64,000 bases of DNA from Homalodisca vitripennis (Eukaryota; Arthropoda; Insecta; Hemiptera; Cicadellidae), in the NCBI RefSeq assembly GCF_021130785.1, contig NC_060213.1, positions 93,674,501-93,738,500 of the forward strand, written 5' to 3'. Shown here in pieces: positions 1-14,040 of the stretch. Under the pieces are notes generated by a model. It was not told where the DNA came from. It saw nothing but the letters and a program-made list of their open reading frames with translations, and searched no databases. The first letter of the stretch is position 1, and each line of letters starts with the position of its first letter. The translations under genes and the position numbers were made by a program.

Positions 1-162
1 TAGGATAGAAATATATCCTCTTTATTGGACGCTTTGAAATGGTACATAACTTTGGATGTTTTTTAATATGTAAAATCCTATTATTCCTTAAAATTGCTTG
101 ATACAGTGATTTACACTTTAGTTTTATAAAAATAAAGATCTCTCAGATTGAAAATTATGCAT

Positions 163-168
163 AGTATA

Positions 169-228
<60 letters not shown>
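163..228. repeat. (TA)n microsatellite
   Basis: Almost uninterrupted TA dinucleotide run with one TG interruption near its left end. Confidence 0.95.
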
Positions 229-233
<5 letters not shown>

Positions 234-1109
234 AACATACCTTTACCGAGTTATATATTTTACTTTTTTACAAATGGAATAAGTAACATATAATACCGTA
301 TTCCACACTTATTACCCTATAAATAAAATAAAAACCAAAGATTTCCAGTTGACTAATATTAAAACAAAAATAAAGAAAACTAGTGCATTATATCTCAAGA
401 AAAAGGGAATATATGTTATATTTCTTATTTTACATATTACTCTTAAACTATATTACTTACCAAGATCTGAATTACTAAATTATTCTAGTAGCCATATAAA
501 CAGGGTTTGTATACAACATAGAGTTTAACACGTGCCGTATGAGGTGTATAATACACATTACAGCACTTACACAATGTTAGTGTGTTATTAACAACTAATT
601 GTACTGATCTTATTACTAAGTTTAATTACCCTTACTATAGTTCAATTTGTAGTAACAGAGGCTTTAAAACGTAAAAAGTTAAATTTTTACCTTTTAACCG
701 GCCTAATTGCTTTCAAACACTTTATACGGCGTATGTACTTAGAAAGACATGTGTCAAATTATTTTAACGTTTCAATAAAAATTTAACAATACCGTGTCTT
801 GTAAACGAAACAGCAACTTTAAGTTGTACAGTGATATAAATCTACTTCTAATAAAGGAAAAGATCCTAAAATAAAAAATACATAAAATGCATAAACATTT
901 ATAGTTTATGCAAATAAGTTCGACGATAGAAATTTGATATAGATTAGAATATCATATATAAGCTGCCTTAAACTTAATTGGTGTTCTTGAATAAAAACGT
1001 GTTTGTTAGAATATTATATATTAGAGGCAGACGCCATTTATGTATTATCATTTTTGTAAAATAATATACTAAAATGTGTTACAGTTAATAGGGGTTCTAA
1101 CAAAACAAA

Positions 1110-4100
1110 TAATACTGATATAATACATAAAGAGTTGGATAGGCAGATATATATTTATTTATATACACTGAAACCATGTACTTGCCTAAAATACTGTTAT
1201 GTTCCTTTCCGTTAGCTGTTTCTTCTATCATAGTTGAAAGTGTTAAATCTTTATGAAATGACAACACAAAACGTAAAATTTAGTGCACCATGAGTACTTT
1301 ATTGACAGCTTTATTTATAATCTTTTTCATCTGGTATATATTTGCTAATATTAAGTCTAACAATAATGAAGGTCGAATATAAATATCACACACCGGTTTA
1401 TTATCAGTACATTGGTACACCTAAGGTCCTGACATCAGAGGTTGCACATAAGGACAACAGATGGCATAAAGAAGAAAGGTGTGCAACAAAGTTTTAAGTG
1501 TCCGAAATCTGTTATCAACATTTATCGTACATATGAATATACGGATGGACAGACGACATGACTTTAATACGGACCTCTCTAGTCCCTAATTATTACGATA
1601 AGAATGAAAATGTGTTCGTAATCTTGTGAGTTACTCAGGGACTTACGGGTTCAAAATTATTTAACTTTATTAAATTAGGTAAGTTATAGATTGGATAAGT
1701 TATAAATAAATAAAACTTCCGAGTAATGATTTATTTTTTACCTGTAAATCAATTAGAGAGGGTGACAGATGTTTGGATAATTTATAATTTCTCTAAAGCC
1801 ATGATATTGAAATGCTACTTACGTAAAATAAAATTATTTTGTTAATACTGTTTTAATAAAATAATATTAAAACTTGCAATATTTGAATTAAAATAGACTT
1901 AAACTTTAAGATGAAATGTTGAAGGAGATACTTGTAGGGGATATTGATAACCGAAGGTCAATTAAATGCGCATTGGGTGGTGGAAGGGTCATCCGTCACG
2001 GCCACCCTGTTATCAGATTATGTCAGTTACACTGATAAGAGTTAACAACTTGACTGATGACCTTTCAGCGTTAGCCTCTCTAAATAACACAGCAGCTGTT
2101 CGCTGTGCCCTAGATTCACGTTATAATCTATCATAATTCATTCTATATTTTTAATTAGAAAGAGAGCATTTAGTTCAGAAAATATTCCAAATACATGCCA
2201 AACTTGCGAAAACTAGCATAATATTTTTGTTTATATTATATGGAAAATGTATATCCTACAAAAAAGGAGTTTTATTATTCAATTAAATTTAAAGAATAAT
2301 TTTTTAAATGGTCTTTGTAGATGTTTAGTATAACCTAAAGTTTTACAACAACACCTATATAATAATTAGAATTATATAATTCAACAAAGTTGGAGATATT
2401 TTTAAATATGAGTCACCAATTATATTAAAATATTTCACATGACACATAACAAGTTTTATAGAAGTTTAGTTTTTTAAGAATAACATGTTACACACAAAGT
2501 CGTAATGTACTCGCAATATTTTGTATTGTATCTTTTATTATATTTAGGCTACGTTGGTTAAAAAATCTTATAAGCGTTCTGGGTTTCTTTACTAATTTAT
2601 TTAATTTGCTGTTTTATCTTTGCTTTTATTGATACCCATATTGGCAACCCATAGGATTAAATTGCAAATGTTCACTAATAGTAAGCCTAATCCACACACT
2701 GTCATCAAATAAGTGTTTCTCGTTAAAATAAAGAAGCTTAAATGTCAAGTCTATAGATGAGATCGCTTGAGATGTATTGTGAGTATAGACAGACAGATGG
2801 AATAAAATATGTCCAGCCCGAAAAATTAAAATCTTTTTTTATGCTCAACCAATAATCAAAATTCCTTTAATAAAATATAACAGTGGATATAAATTTTTTT
2901 TTTTTTTTTTGAAAATGTTTCCTCAGTTATATTTATTCCAATTAAGCTTTATTAATACTTTTAAATAATGTGAATGATATTTAAAACACGATTTGTATAT
3001 CTTAGTAATTTACAACTGTAATTAGTTACTAAAATATAGAACGTCATCATAGAGAAATAATAGATGTTTTAATGTCAGACTGGATGATAGTGGTTATAAT
3101 GTTCGCTTATAAACACTAGTAGTTATAATATTTTATGTATTCCTTTTAAATTCAACAATGTTTTTACATTTGGCATTGTTAGGAATTATAGCTAATCACT
3201 GATCCAATAGTGTCATTAGCTAATCTAGTACAGAATACAAAATAAAACTATTAATTGATCCATTTCATAACCAAAATACAAAACTGTTTTCAGCAACGCT
3301 CTCCGTGGTGCCTTTTACAGACTAAACATTACGAATAAACAAAATTAAAATAAGCCAATTAAATATATTATTTATAAAAAAATATGTGCAATATCAACCG
3401 TTGTCTTCAGGGTGCTATAGACAATTTGATAAACAAATAAGGCGTTACTTAAAATTCTTATATAAATACATATAATTTTACAAGGTTACACATTTTCAAT
3501 TTAGCGGGCAGATTAATAAAACCTTTTGGACCAACTTAAGGAAAGGATCATCTGAATATTTCCTTGTTAACTTTTAACAATCTATAAAATCTACCCTATG
3601 TGTTTCTTGTGTTGTGCAATAAATTATTATGCCTATTATTCCCACTCCTCAAATAAAACTATAAAAACATACAGGTGCTCAATAGGTAAAACATTTAGCT
3701 GGCAATAATGGACTAAAGAAGTTTATCTAAAATTTGTTTTTTCTTACACTGATCGTTTCCTATAAATATTTAAACGTCTCCCTAAGCATATCATACTACA
3801 TTGAATTCTTGAATTAATTAATATAATGCACAGAGTTCGTAGCAATAATAAGTAACAATTATTTTTTTAATAATTCAAATGTTTTATTGGACTCCTGCCT
3901 GTTCTATGAACATCAGTAATATGGACGGGCCAGTTAAATCATTGCTCCGTCAGTTACGGTCAGCTCTTCGTGGTCTCACAGGAAATTTCATGCCAAATAA
4001 AAGAAAACTAATAGGCATAAATGTCATCATAGTTTGTGACCGATACGTATTCCAATTTACTGATTGAGTTTACTTACTTGAGACTTTGGATTTTACAATG

Positions 4101-4140
4101 TTTATATTTGTGTTTTGGGATCCTAAGTGTATAAAAAATA
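1110..4140. other. Non-coding stretch absent from the right copy
   Basis: About 3 kb of AT-rich DNA with no gene I recognise. The right copy passes almost directly from the equivalent of 1110 (27905) to the equivalent of about 4000 (28150-28330), so this stretch is an insertion here or a deletion there. It contains one dispersed-repeat copy (about 1966-2120), a poly-T run (about 2896-2910) and a locally GC-richer patch at 3885-4010 whose short open frame has no recognisable family. Confidence 0.5.
1966..2120. repeat. Dispersed repeat, copy A
   Basis: Shares many short blocks with 25928-26100, such as GCATTGGGT, GTTACACTGATAAGAG, CTTGACTGATGA, AATAACACAG and CCCTAGATTCA, in the same order. 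The pair does not fit the order of the segmental duplication, so it is better read as two members of an interspersed repeat family of unknown type. Confidence 0.6.
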
Positions 4141-5962
4141 AAATATGAGTACCATTACTGCATCGTATTTTACCTTTACATTTCATGTATTTGATTAAAT
4201 ATATCCAACGATTTCAGTGAAAAATAAACTATATGAAACCTAATTGGAGAAAACGTAAAATCGAAGTTCCTTATTAATAAAAATTTTTATGTTATGTTTT
4301 TATTTAGTATGATAATTTTGTAACCGAATTAGGCATATATTATGTGTATTAGATTTAGTCTTCATGGTTAAGAATAACAGAGATAAAGCAAAATTACGAG
4401 TTTTTATTATTTCATGTTTTATCTTTGTAGAAGCATTCAGATAAATTTATTGAAAATATAATGTGATACTATCTTACTTCAGTTCTTTCATTATTACAGT
4501 TGTCTTCAAGCCCATATAAAAAGTGAATACATCATTAACACATGTTTGTATTGAAAATTCTCGGTTGTAACGGAACAATTTTGAACATAAATTAAATTCT
4601 AACAAAATATTTATTAATATACGAATACATGGTGTTACGAACAAACCTGTCATCAGCCATTATCTAGAATGTAAAATGTGTAAGTTTCATCAAAGAAATA
4701 CAATCCTAAAAGGCAGAATGAACGTTCATGTTATACATAGTTAAAAAATTGTCAGGAGACCCCCCATTAATATTCTTAACAACTAACACTAGAAAAAATA
4801 AACTATGTGAAGGTTTATGTTATATCATGAAGTAAGTTCTGGGCATAATTCTTAATTTCTACAAATCTTAATCACAAAATGAAAGATGAATTTAGATGAA
4901 TCAAAAATAGTTCAAAGTACAAGCCCAATGAACGACTCTTAATTTAAGAATTCCTGATGAAAGACAACGTTCAACTAAAATTAGAAAGTTTTATCTCAGC
5001 CCAGTACAAAAATGCGGCCAATTGAAAGTTTAGGAAGCTCAAATTACCTAGTTAAAACCTTAGCATACTAAACCTTTCGATCAGATTGGATTAAAATATG
5101 TTAATTTAAAGCACCACTCAGTGAATTCTTACGTGTATTGTATTAAAATCAAATATTAACAGCAAAGTAAGGGTCAAAACATGAAACATAGCAAATAAAA
5201 ACATAATTATTAATTATTGGAAATTATTAACTACAGGATAAGTACATTCCACAAGTTAAGGACTTTGCTTAGTTTAATTAGTTGTTTAGAGGTTTAGACA
5301 ATTTCATTCAATACTATTAGAGAAACAATGAAGAAAATGTAAACATGACCTGTTTATTTACTGACTTTAATCATAACAATAATAGAATACTGAATCACAC
5401 ACTATTCACAGTATTATGCTATTTACATCATATCATCACTATCACATCAGATCGGCTATTTACAATACAACATCTGTGTATATTGGAACAAATTTTCTTC
5501 ATGACATTACATATAATATACGATCAGTGTCTCTAGGAATTCTGGTAAACTGTATAAAAGCAAGGAATATTCCTATAGAAAAATCCTTAGGATAAGGATC
5601 ATTCTGGCAAAGTATCTTTGTTCCATAATTTACAAACGTATAACTATACACTTTGGACTGATAATTATACTACGGTTACAAACGTCTATGTATGAGTTTG
5701 TACTCCACTTAGAATGTAAAGGCTGATAAAAAGTACATATAAAAAAGCTGTAAAAAGGATCACCAGCTTCGAAGATATTGAAAAGCTAAAGTGAAGCTAA
5801 GTCAGAGTTTGTTGTTATCATGCTAAAGTAGCTTTTTGTTTTACTCTTATAGTTTGGTTTTCTTTTTTAATTTAAAATTAAATTATTGTATTTTCCTAGC
5901 TAACATAAATATTTTTGATGCCAGAATATTTATTTTCACTGATTAGTTTTTTTGTTGAATAG

Positions 5963-6590
5963 GAGGTTCATGTCTTAGTTTATGCAAATATAAGAAGTTT
6001 AAGGAAAAATTTTAATAATTTTTTGTTGGAATTAAGTCGATTAAAAACAAACATCAGTATAATAGTTCTTTGTGAGACCTGGGTAAGTAGTGATGAAGTG
6101 GGGTTATTCCAACTTCAAGGGTACATTACATGTCATGTTGTAATAATACATATAGAGCAGGTGGGGTAATTTGCTACGTTGATATTCAATTACAGGTTAC
6201 TATTTTAGACATTAAATTATTAACTGCAGACATGTTAGGATTAAAAATTCAGATGCATAAAACTTGTTTTAATTTATTACGTATGTATAGGCTACATACG
6301 AGTTTTCCAGAAAACAATTTTACGCAGGAATTGCAAACAAAAATAAGTACTTTAGCGAATAGTTCCATTTTAATCGGAGACGGGAATATAGACCTACTAG
6401 GGGATTCTTTAGCAAGCCAAAATTATATTACCATGCTAAAACGTTTGGGATTTTCACAAATCGTATATTGTCCTACTAGAATAACTTCCTAATCAGGGAC
6501 TTGCCTTGATCACATTTTTATAAGACATAAAAATTTAGAACATTTTCTTAGTGCAGTTTTTGATATTGCATTAACTGATCATTGTTTACT
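5963..6590 (+). pseudogene. Non-LTR endonuclease (EEP) domain, frameshifted
   Basis: Apurinic-type endonuclease/exonuclease/phosphatase domain that would nick target DNA. The first open frame begins at 5963 and contains NIRSLRKNF and IIVLCETW, the latter carrying the catalytic Glu motif of the family. A frameshift near 6135 moves the reading frame to 6130-6492, where AGGVICYVD and IGDGNIDLL (GDxN motif) are visible. A stop at 6490-6492 interrupts the domain, and the same frame continues afterwards with CLDHIF and LTDHCLL, the conserved Asp-His end of the fold. At least one frameshift and one nonsense change make it non-functional. Confidence 0.8.
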
Positions 6591-6603
6591 CGGTTTAAAA
6601 ATC

Positions 6604-7240
6604 ATGAACACAAAATATGATGAAGAGAAAGTAGATAACAATGTTCCATTTTTAGAAAGAAAATTTGTTATTGACTACAACTTAATAAAAATTAAACTGC
6701 AAAAAGTAGCGTTTGCGGAAGTTTACAAAGAAAATGATGCAAATATAGGTTTTAATATTTTCCATGATATGTTGTGTAGTGTGATAAGTAGTTGTAAAAA
6801 ATCTGTAAATAGAGTAACCAAGTTACAAAGAGCTAAAGCCATAACTCCATGGATAAATAACACAATTTTGTCAAAAATAAATAGGAATAAGCAGCTATAT
6901 AAAATTTTTCAACGAATGCAGTATAATAGAACTTTTAAGGAATATTTTTATCGTTTTAGTCAAAATCTTAGAAATGAAGTCGATGAAGTAAAAAAGCGTA
7001 CTATGCAAAAAAATTTAGATTGTAAAGGCGACTCAGCACCAATGGAAAATTATTAATGATTTGACAGGAGTTAGCAAGAACAAAAGTATTGATCGAATTG
7101 AGTTAGATAATGGAGAAACCGTAACAGACCCGTGCCTTGTTGCTCATGAAATAAACAAACATTTCATTTCGATGGAAGAAGACTGTACTCAGACCGGACA
7201 TTTTAATTTGAGAAACAGATTAGCGTCTTTTAAGTAAGGG
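6604..7240 (+). pseudogene. Non-LTR ORF2 linker and start of reverse transcriptase region
   Basis: The 150-residue open frame at 6604-7056 is lysine/asparagine-rich and matches the usual spacer between endonuclease and reverse transcriptase, including the TPWINN-type motif (ITPWINNTIL) typical just before the RT. A frame change near 7050 leads into WKIINDLTG and an EINKHF motif, the standard entry to the RT domain, which then stops at about 7238. The catalytic palm (YxDD) is not present; it was lost in the internal deletion. Confidence 0.7.
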
Positions 7241-7254
7241 AGGGACATATAAGT

Positions 7255-7497
7255 TTTAATAGACAAATTAAGGGTTGTTCAAAATCACTTTCTACGAATA
7301 ATACTAGGTAAGAAAAAGAGAGACAGTTCTTTTCCTTTGTATGTAGATTTAAAAATACTGCCTATTCAACATCTTTACGTATTTAAGGTTCTAAGGTTAT
7401 TTTATTTACGAAGTGGGAATACCGGAACGACTGATCTTTTATATGCAAGTAAAAGTATAAATAGAAGAAATTTCAGAATTCATAAATTAAATAAATA
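7255..7497 (+). pseudogene. C-terminal end of non-LTR ORF2
   Basis: Open frame with VVQNHFLRIILGKKKRD, LYVDLKILPIQHLYVFKVL and RLFYLRSG, the standard tail of insect non-LTR reverse transcriptases after the thumb. It ends in a stop at about 7495-7497, followed by an AT-rich 3' UTR. It is joined directly to the pre-RT segment, so this copy was non-autonomous when it inserted or was deleted later. Confidence 0.75.
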
Positions 7498-8009
7498 ATT
7501 TTTTAAACATTCTTTTATATATATTGGACCATCATTTTTTTAATATATTACCTCAAAATATTAAAGAAACTAATAATATAAAGCATTTTAGTCTGAAAGT
7601 AAATTTTGGTTGTTTACTCATCACGATATTGTGTTTTTTAAAAACAGATGTTGGCCTAAATGCTTAACTATTTATTTTTATTGTTTTTATATAAAAAATA
7701 TTTTAAGAACTTATATTAAGAACATATTTTGTACTCTGAGTAATGCATAATTTGTATACTGTAGTTTTAGTTAGTTTTGTATAAGTCTTAACGTATGGAA
7801 TAGAGTCAGCTAAGTCTGACAGATGCCACAGAGTGCGGCTCAACTGGCAGCAACATGAACATTAGACCTGGACTCAAGAAGTAATTTTGTTTATATATTT
7901 GTGTTTTAACTGACCACATTACTTGTAAAAGTGGTCAGTCATACCAGAGTTTTTTAAGTTTTGTTAACCATGTGTATTCAATTATTGGAATAAATCATTA
8001 TTTTCATAT

Positions 8010-9885
8010 ATTTCGTTTTTAATCAAATCCTAAACACATTGGTGCTAAATTTCTCCTATATCTGTCAAATGTATTGCGAAATATTACGTGGAAAATAATC
8101 TGAGGGCAAACGTATAAACACACAAAGACGTGATATTCTCAAATAGACCGGACTTACTGGTGATTTTTATGTTTACTTTTATCCTATCAAAGAAAATTAA
8201 CAATGCGTATTTTATGGCCTACACGGCCAGCTGTGTTTATTATTAAATTGTGGGTTTTAGATGGATTTAGTGCATGGCATTTCTTAGTTAGTTATTTTTA
8301 GTTAAATATTATTTTATTAAAAGTGACATTTAATTACTTTTTCAATGTAGTACAATTTCAAAGTTAGAATGTTTCTATTGATAAGGATTTTTTTCAAAGC
8401 ACATTTGACAATAGTAAAACATATTCAAAAGCAAAAATTACTTTCGTGTTTGAGAAAGGCGTATATAGCATTTTTAGATACATGATAACTGGAAAGGATG
8501 AAAGGAAATGAGTTTTAGATTGGGCACACACTTACTCCACAAAGGGCAGAGAAGCAATCAGCTGATACAGATCTGCTACATTGCCTGGAAAACTGTACTC
8601 TTGCTATATTAGCAAACTCCCAGTATTTCCTTGAATATGATTTGTAAAATGTATTAAAACCATAATTAGAAACCAATGTAGGTGTAATTAACCGTAATGT
8701 AGGTAATTAATATTGCGTTAAAAACATGTAATAATACAGTTACCGTGTTTTAGTAAATTACTTTAATATTAAAATTATAGCTAAATATATATTTTTAGGC
8801 CACAATGAGAATAACTAAGCTTTACTGTCATGCACTAAATAAGAGTGTCTTTTCTCTCTGGTTGCTTTAAATATATTAGTCGAGAATAACAATGATACTT
8901 TATTTATTTCACTAATTATTCTTTATTAAGTTTTATCCATTCATTGGTGACAACTAAGAAATTATGACTATCGTAATATGAATTTGTAATTAGACAAATT
9001 GTAATAATTCCAAACAGTACACATTTGAAGGTAAATCCTTATCGAAACTGAACGTTGGTGTAAAAAACAGAATAAAATTCTAAATGCATTAATGAAAATG
9101 TAGGATTTCTAATCATAACTTAAATTATTTATCACTGTGATATAAGAACAATATTAAAAAGTTTTTGTATTACAAACAAATGGTGTCAAATTCATTAATA
9201 TAAGGTTAGGTATGCATAATTAGAAATTCGCATAATATAAACGGTGCATAATATTACACTTAGGCTATGTGTGAGTGTTGAGAAGGCCTGTAACTTGAAG
9301 CGATGGAATCACTTTTCTAATATTTCCGTCTGTCTGAACGTTTATCTACACGATATTTAAGAAACGGACTGACCTGAACATAAAATTTTGCATGAATATT
9401 TATTTTTCTGTAGGCAAAATGGAATCCAAAGATGTAAAATTTCACTCCATGGGATAGAGCTGTGCGTTTGTAAACATGTTTACATATATCTTATGGTCAA
9501 ACATGAAAAAAAAAAAAGAAAAACTCATTGTATAAATAAATTTTGAAACAATCTGATTAAAATAATATGACATCGTAACAAGTGACATTATACCCTAAAA
9601 CCCAATTGTGGTGTACTCCTACCCAGAATATATATCTGGTTTGTATACAAATTATTTACTATGTAATGAGTTATATTTATATGTATAATCACATCTCTGA
9701 AACTAATTTTTGTATTGCAAATAATAATACAAATAAAAGGTGTACAGTACCTGTTCATTAAATGTTTACAGAGAGCAAACTAAGTAAAGAAAATGCGTGG
9801 AATTTCACAACAAATGTAAAATTTAGTAGGTTAGTTCTTAAGTAGTTTTTGCAAGGTTATTCTTCGATCAATATATTTTAATTAA

Positions 9886-9889
<4 letters not shown>
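8010..9889. other. Non-coding stretch with repeat relics
   Basis: No gene is supported. The first 640 bases match the right copy. At 8480-8640 lies one member of the repeat containing GGAAATGAGTTTTAGATTGG. At about 9310-9430 there is a segment with TTCCGTCTGTCTGAACG and AAATTTTGCATGAATA that looks like a worn transposon fragment of unknown family. Confidence 0.45.
8480..8640. repeat. GGAAATGAG repeat, copy 1
   Basis: Aligns with 32485-32640, which is its partner in the segmental duplication, and partly with 24690-24840, which is an additional copy. The shared core is GGAAATGAGTTTTAGATTGG followed by GCACA and an ACAAAGGG block. Confidence 0.7.

Positions 9890-9951
<62 letters not shown>
9890..9951. 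repeat. (TA)n microsatellite
   Basis: Pure TA run. Confidence 0.95.
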
Positions 9952-9954
<3 letters not shown>

Positions 9955-11665
9955 TATAAAAATATAAATCTATAATCTTGAATTTTCTACATATTTTTCT
10001 TACCTATCACTAAGAGATCTTACAAATTTGTTATTGTGTTTGTCTTTATTGCTGTCCATTTTTGTTTTTAATTAGATATTTAATGAACTCTATTATGTTT
10101 AACATTGCAATACTTCATAGGTGACATCGGACGATGTACATTTTTCTGTATGTAACTTATCGTAATATAAATATATACAGGATATATTGAGAATTATCTG
10201 TCCTCTTTAAATTTTGCCTACCAATTATTTTTTACTAGAATAGAATATGATCAATGTTAGTGTATGTCTATCCAATGGATTTGTCTGCGTGTAGTTGAAG
10301 CCTGTCACTCAAGCTGACACGGTTTTAAATTTTCCTGCTGCGGATTGTACAGAATAGATTCTGAACGAATGCCTGTCGGTCTATTTGTCTCCGGAACATA
10401 TAGTAGTAAAATCATCTATAATACATTTCAAATGTTTCTATCATACTAGATAATGCATTTTAAGAGATATGTGGTGTAGTTTACTTTTACTGTATTTACT
10501 ATGGTATAAACAAATGTATACAGAATACATTCATAATAGTAATGCAACTCTTAAATTTAATTTTAGCTGTAATAATACACAAATCACGCTCTTTTTAAAA
10601 AATTTTAGGATTTTAGTATGGTATAATGACAAACACCCTTTATAGGAATTATTTTATCACACAAATAGTGATTATAGGAGGTAGAGGGAGAGACAGGTAG
10701 TATAAAAAATGTACCACAAGTACCGGAGGTAGATCAAGTACATAACAGCTGATTGAGATGTCTTGTACACTATTCAAAGATACAGTAACTTGTATGTCCT
10801 GGCCGTATTCAACCCACTTCTCTTCTTTAACCCTGAGTTCTCACATTTTATTAATTTAATTCCGACATTTATCAACTTTTAAAACGTATAAATTTGGAGA
10901 CCATAGAGATAAGTATCATCTGATCATCTATGGTAAGTCAATTTTTTACAAAGACACAAAAAAGTTTTGTTTATTATAGTATATTTTTTTAACTAATACT
11001 TGTAGATACAATATTTTTTTATACTATAACTTCAGCAGGTAAATGATATACATTTTTTATTTATTTTGTTTTTGTGTTAGCACGTTATTGTTATCTTACA
11101 AGTAAAATAACATCTGTCATTGGATGTTCTTCAATGCTATTGAGTTCAGAGTGTACAATTCTTGATATTTATACGTATAGAGAATCTCTAACATTATTTA
11201 TTAATTTATACATTAAGTTACATTTTGTTACAATAAATATTTGGTACCCGCATATTACCGTAGGCCAGTAGGTAGTAGGTAAAATGTTAATACAATTTTA
11301 TAACATGTTCAATACGTAGGTACAAAATTTTAAACAGAAGTATAAACTCTTTAGGGCACTTTTCCACACGATAAAATGAGGATAAAATATAGGTCGCAAT
11401 AATTGTTTAGCACAATTTATAGCAGGATGGTTAATTAACGGCACAGCTGTATGAACAGATCAAAATCGAACGTTGCGTAATAGGATGATACATCACGATA
11501 CATGTCTAATATTCTCATAAAGTATCTAAACATTTAAGAAGAGTGAAACGTTCTTATTAATTGTGTTTTTATAAAATCATTTTTAAAGGTTATACTTTGT
11601 AAAGATCCACACAATCACGAAATCCATAACACTGGTTTGTGTAATTCAAATATTGAATCCTCTGT
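9952..11665. other. Non-coding stretch
   Basis: No recognisable gene. Its 10690-10880 and 11170-11560 parts align with 32885-33065 and 33720-34010 in the right copy. The interval 8650-10690 has no counterpart there. Confidence 0.45.
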
Positions 11666-11797
11666 GTCAAGTAAGAGCAAATATTAATAGCAATGGAGTC
11701 CAACACTGCGTGAAAGTTCGTGTGTGACACTCTCTAGAGTGGTTGTCAGTTTACATCTCGAGGGTGTTAATCAAGGGTAGCTTTGATCAATAGGGGG
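11666..11797. repeat. Single ancestral copy of the 134-bp unit
   Basis: One monomer of the unit that is repeated nine times at 34117-35322. It begins at GTCAAGTAAGAGCAAATATT and runs through ACACTCTCTAGAGTGG to GTAGCTTTGATCAA. Flanks on both sides match the flanks of the array, so this is the orthologous unexpanded site. Confidence 0.8.
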
Positions 11798-14040
11798 TGA
11801 TAGTAATCAATCCATCTCACTTTCAGTTAGTAACGCTCTGTGATGTGTTATTAACAATCACCAATCTAGCACATAGGATTACTGTCTTTACAAAATTGTA
11901 CAATATTGACCCTTATGTATTATTGACATACCTTAATAATTACATTATATTTGTTATCATTTATAAAGAAACTTTATTCATGGATGAATACCAAATTTAT
12001 TAACTCTCTTATATAACGGCAAGTATAAATATAATTTAAAAACGACCTGTAAGTCACAATTATACAAGTATGATGGACAGCAAGGAAATTATTGAATTTT
12101 GGTATAAGACACATATTATATTACAAATAATGAAAACGTTGTTATTAAAATTTAAACAGAAATTATATTTAGTTAAAACCAATGCAATTCTATGAAAAAA
12201 GCTATTAACCTAGAATTTAAACAATAAAGATATATAGCCAATGGGTGGCAGTAAAACCTGAAACTTTTTAAACAGCTGTTTTCCTGCTGTTATCATGTTT
12301 ACATTATTGATGTTTGCAATATTTAAAACCACAGCTGATGCTATTTCAGTAGTCGTGGAGCAGTAGACAGTTAAACATCGTGCTTATGTTAATTAATATT
12401 TTTAATAATGATTCTGTGACCGCTTCGCAACGGTTATATCGTAACAAATACCACGTACTTCACAACTGCGCATTGAAGGAATAAAATTAAAAGATGGTTG
12501 ACCAATTTAAGTGGCTTTTACAGTAACAGAATTATGAAAACTTAATAGAAAAGTATAAAAAAACCAAATGAACATGTAAAATATACTTACATTTGTATGT
12601 ACAATCTTAAAATGTAGATATTAAACTTTGGGGAAAAGTTTACATAATTATCTGTTAAAACAATATTATGGTATTAAAATTTTAAAAGAAACCCATTTAA
12701 TTTCAATAACAGACTCTGTAGTACTAAGGACGATAAACCTAAAGTGGCGCAGTTGCGTAAACCGTAAACACGTCAACAGTTGCCACTAATTATAGTGTTA
12801 TGTTGTATCTGCCACAACATCTTCTGTGAAAACCGCACGACACCTTTTTGTGTATTCACATTCGTTAAGACATCTGTGTTATAGGTGGAAATATCAGACA
12901 TAATCTCATTTGATAACTGATTTGTAATAATCACAAAAATGTCATTCGAGTTCAGTGCAATAAACTGTAACATGGGGTCGATTTAAAAAATTATCTTAAA
13001 CTGTAATATATTTTTTTAATTGGATTTACAACGTTTTGTCACATATGTTTATTTCGAAATGTAGTTGTGTTCTTACGTTTTAAAATAATTATAACTATAT
13101 AATTGTATTTATATTTCGTTGCTATATAATAAACTTAACCCTAGAGCGATAAGGTAATACCTAGAATCACATATAAACATAAAAGGGCAATAAATAATTA
13201 ACAGTATTTCGGGTAAAGTTTAAATCGTGAAGCAGCCAACGGTGTCCCTGAAATGGTAATTTTGTAACAAAGTCATTTTGACCTGGACTTTGATACCCGT
13301 AACTACAGCTGGCAAACATCAACGTTGACCTAGTCTGCTTTGACGTCACTCATGGCTTTAAGTAATCCCATATTTAATTTCTGTAGGATTTATCTAACAA
13401 CAATGTCTAAGTATATGCATTTTCGGACAAGTTGTTTGAATATCAAAGAGTGAACTAAACTTCAGGAAATCATGGTTATGCAAATTGCCTATTCTCTTAA
13501 TGAAGCGTCTAGAATTGGATGCAGTTAAAAACGTGACTCCTGTAATCTAGGACCATGTTTGTCTGAATAGATCGAAAAAAGTAGAGGACGATGAAGTTTG
13601 AAATTAATGATTTACATAATTTTGACATAAGATACACCTTTATTACAAAAATATAGCGTAATTAATGTGAACTGGAATAATCAATGTCTCATCAGGTGCA
13701 CAATTGAGGTCGTTAACTATATATTACTTATATTACTAGAATCTGAAGGTGATAAGCAGTCACTCTAACAGTAATTTGTACTAGAGGAGGGTTTACACAA
13801 ACCCCTTGGACGTATACGGGGTATTGTGAGTTCATACTAGTACATATAACCCATATATTCCCAGAATCTGGAGAAGATAATACTATTGTACTTGTAGAGA
13901 GTCACCAATGACTGTAGCACTTGTTATATAGTCAAATTAAAATTTTAAAAATAAGTAATTAAGGGAAAACATATTTTAGATTATAGTCTTAATCGAACTA
14001 TCAATCATCGTGGAACACGTTGGAAAGGGATAATCATCTT
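11798..14040. other. Non-coding stretch
   Basis: No gene supported. The segment 12725-12870, with GGACGATAAACCTAAAGTG and ACACCTTTTTGT, aligns with 42118-42255 at about three bases in four, which is better than its surroundings. The short open frames here on both strands do not resemble any protein family I know. Confidence 0.4.

Larger units (their letters stand above)
5963..8005 (+). mobile_element. Internally deleted non-LTR retrotransposon 1
   Basis: Remnant of a LINE-type element: endonuclease domain, linker, the beginning of the reverse transcriptase ORF, then a jump to the extreme C-terminus of the same ORF followed by a 3' UTR. The central reverse transcriptase is missing, with the junction at about 7240-7255. 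The 3' UTR contains AATAAA at about 7990. The paralogous site in the right copy (about 31760) has no insertion, which places the 5' limit near 5755 and the 3' limit near 8005 and shows that it inserted after the duplication. Clade is uncertain; the C-terminal motif is of the CR1/Jockey-like kind common in insects. Confidence 0.8.

Noticed and set aside
3879..4067. 62-residue open frame in a GC-richer patch
   Set aside because: No recognisable family, no splice or start context, absent from the paralogous tract.
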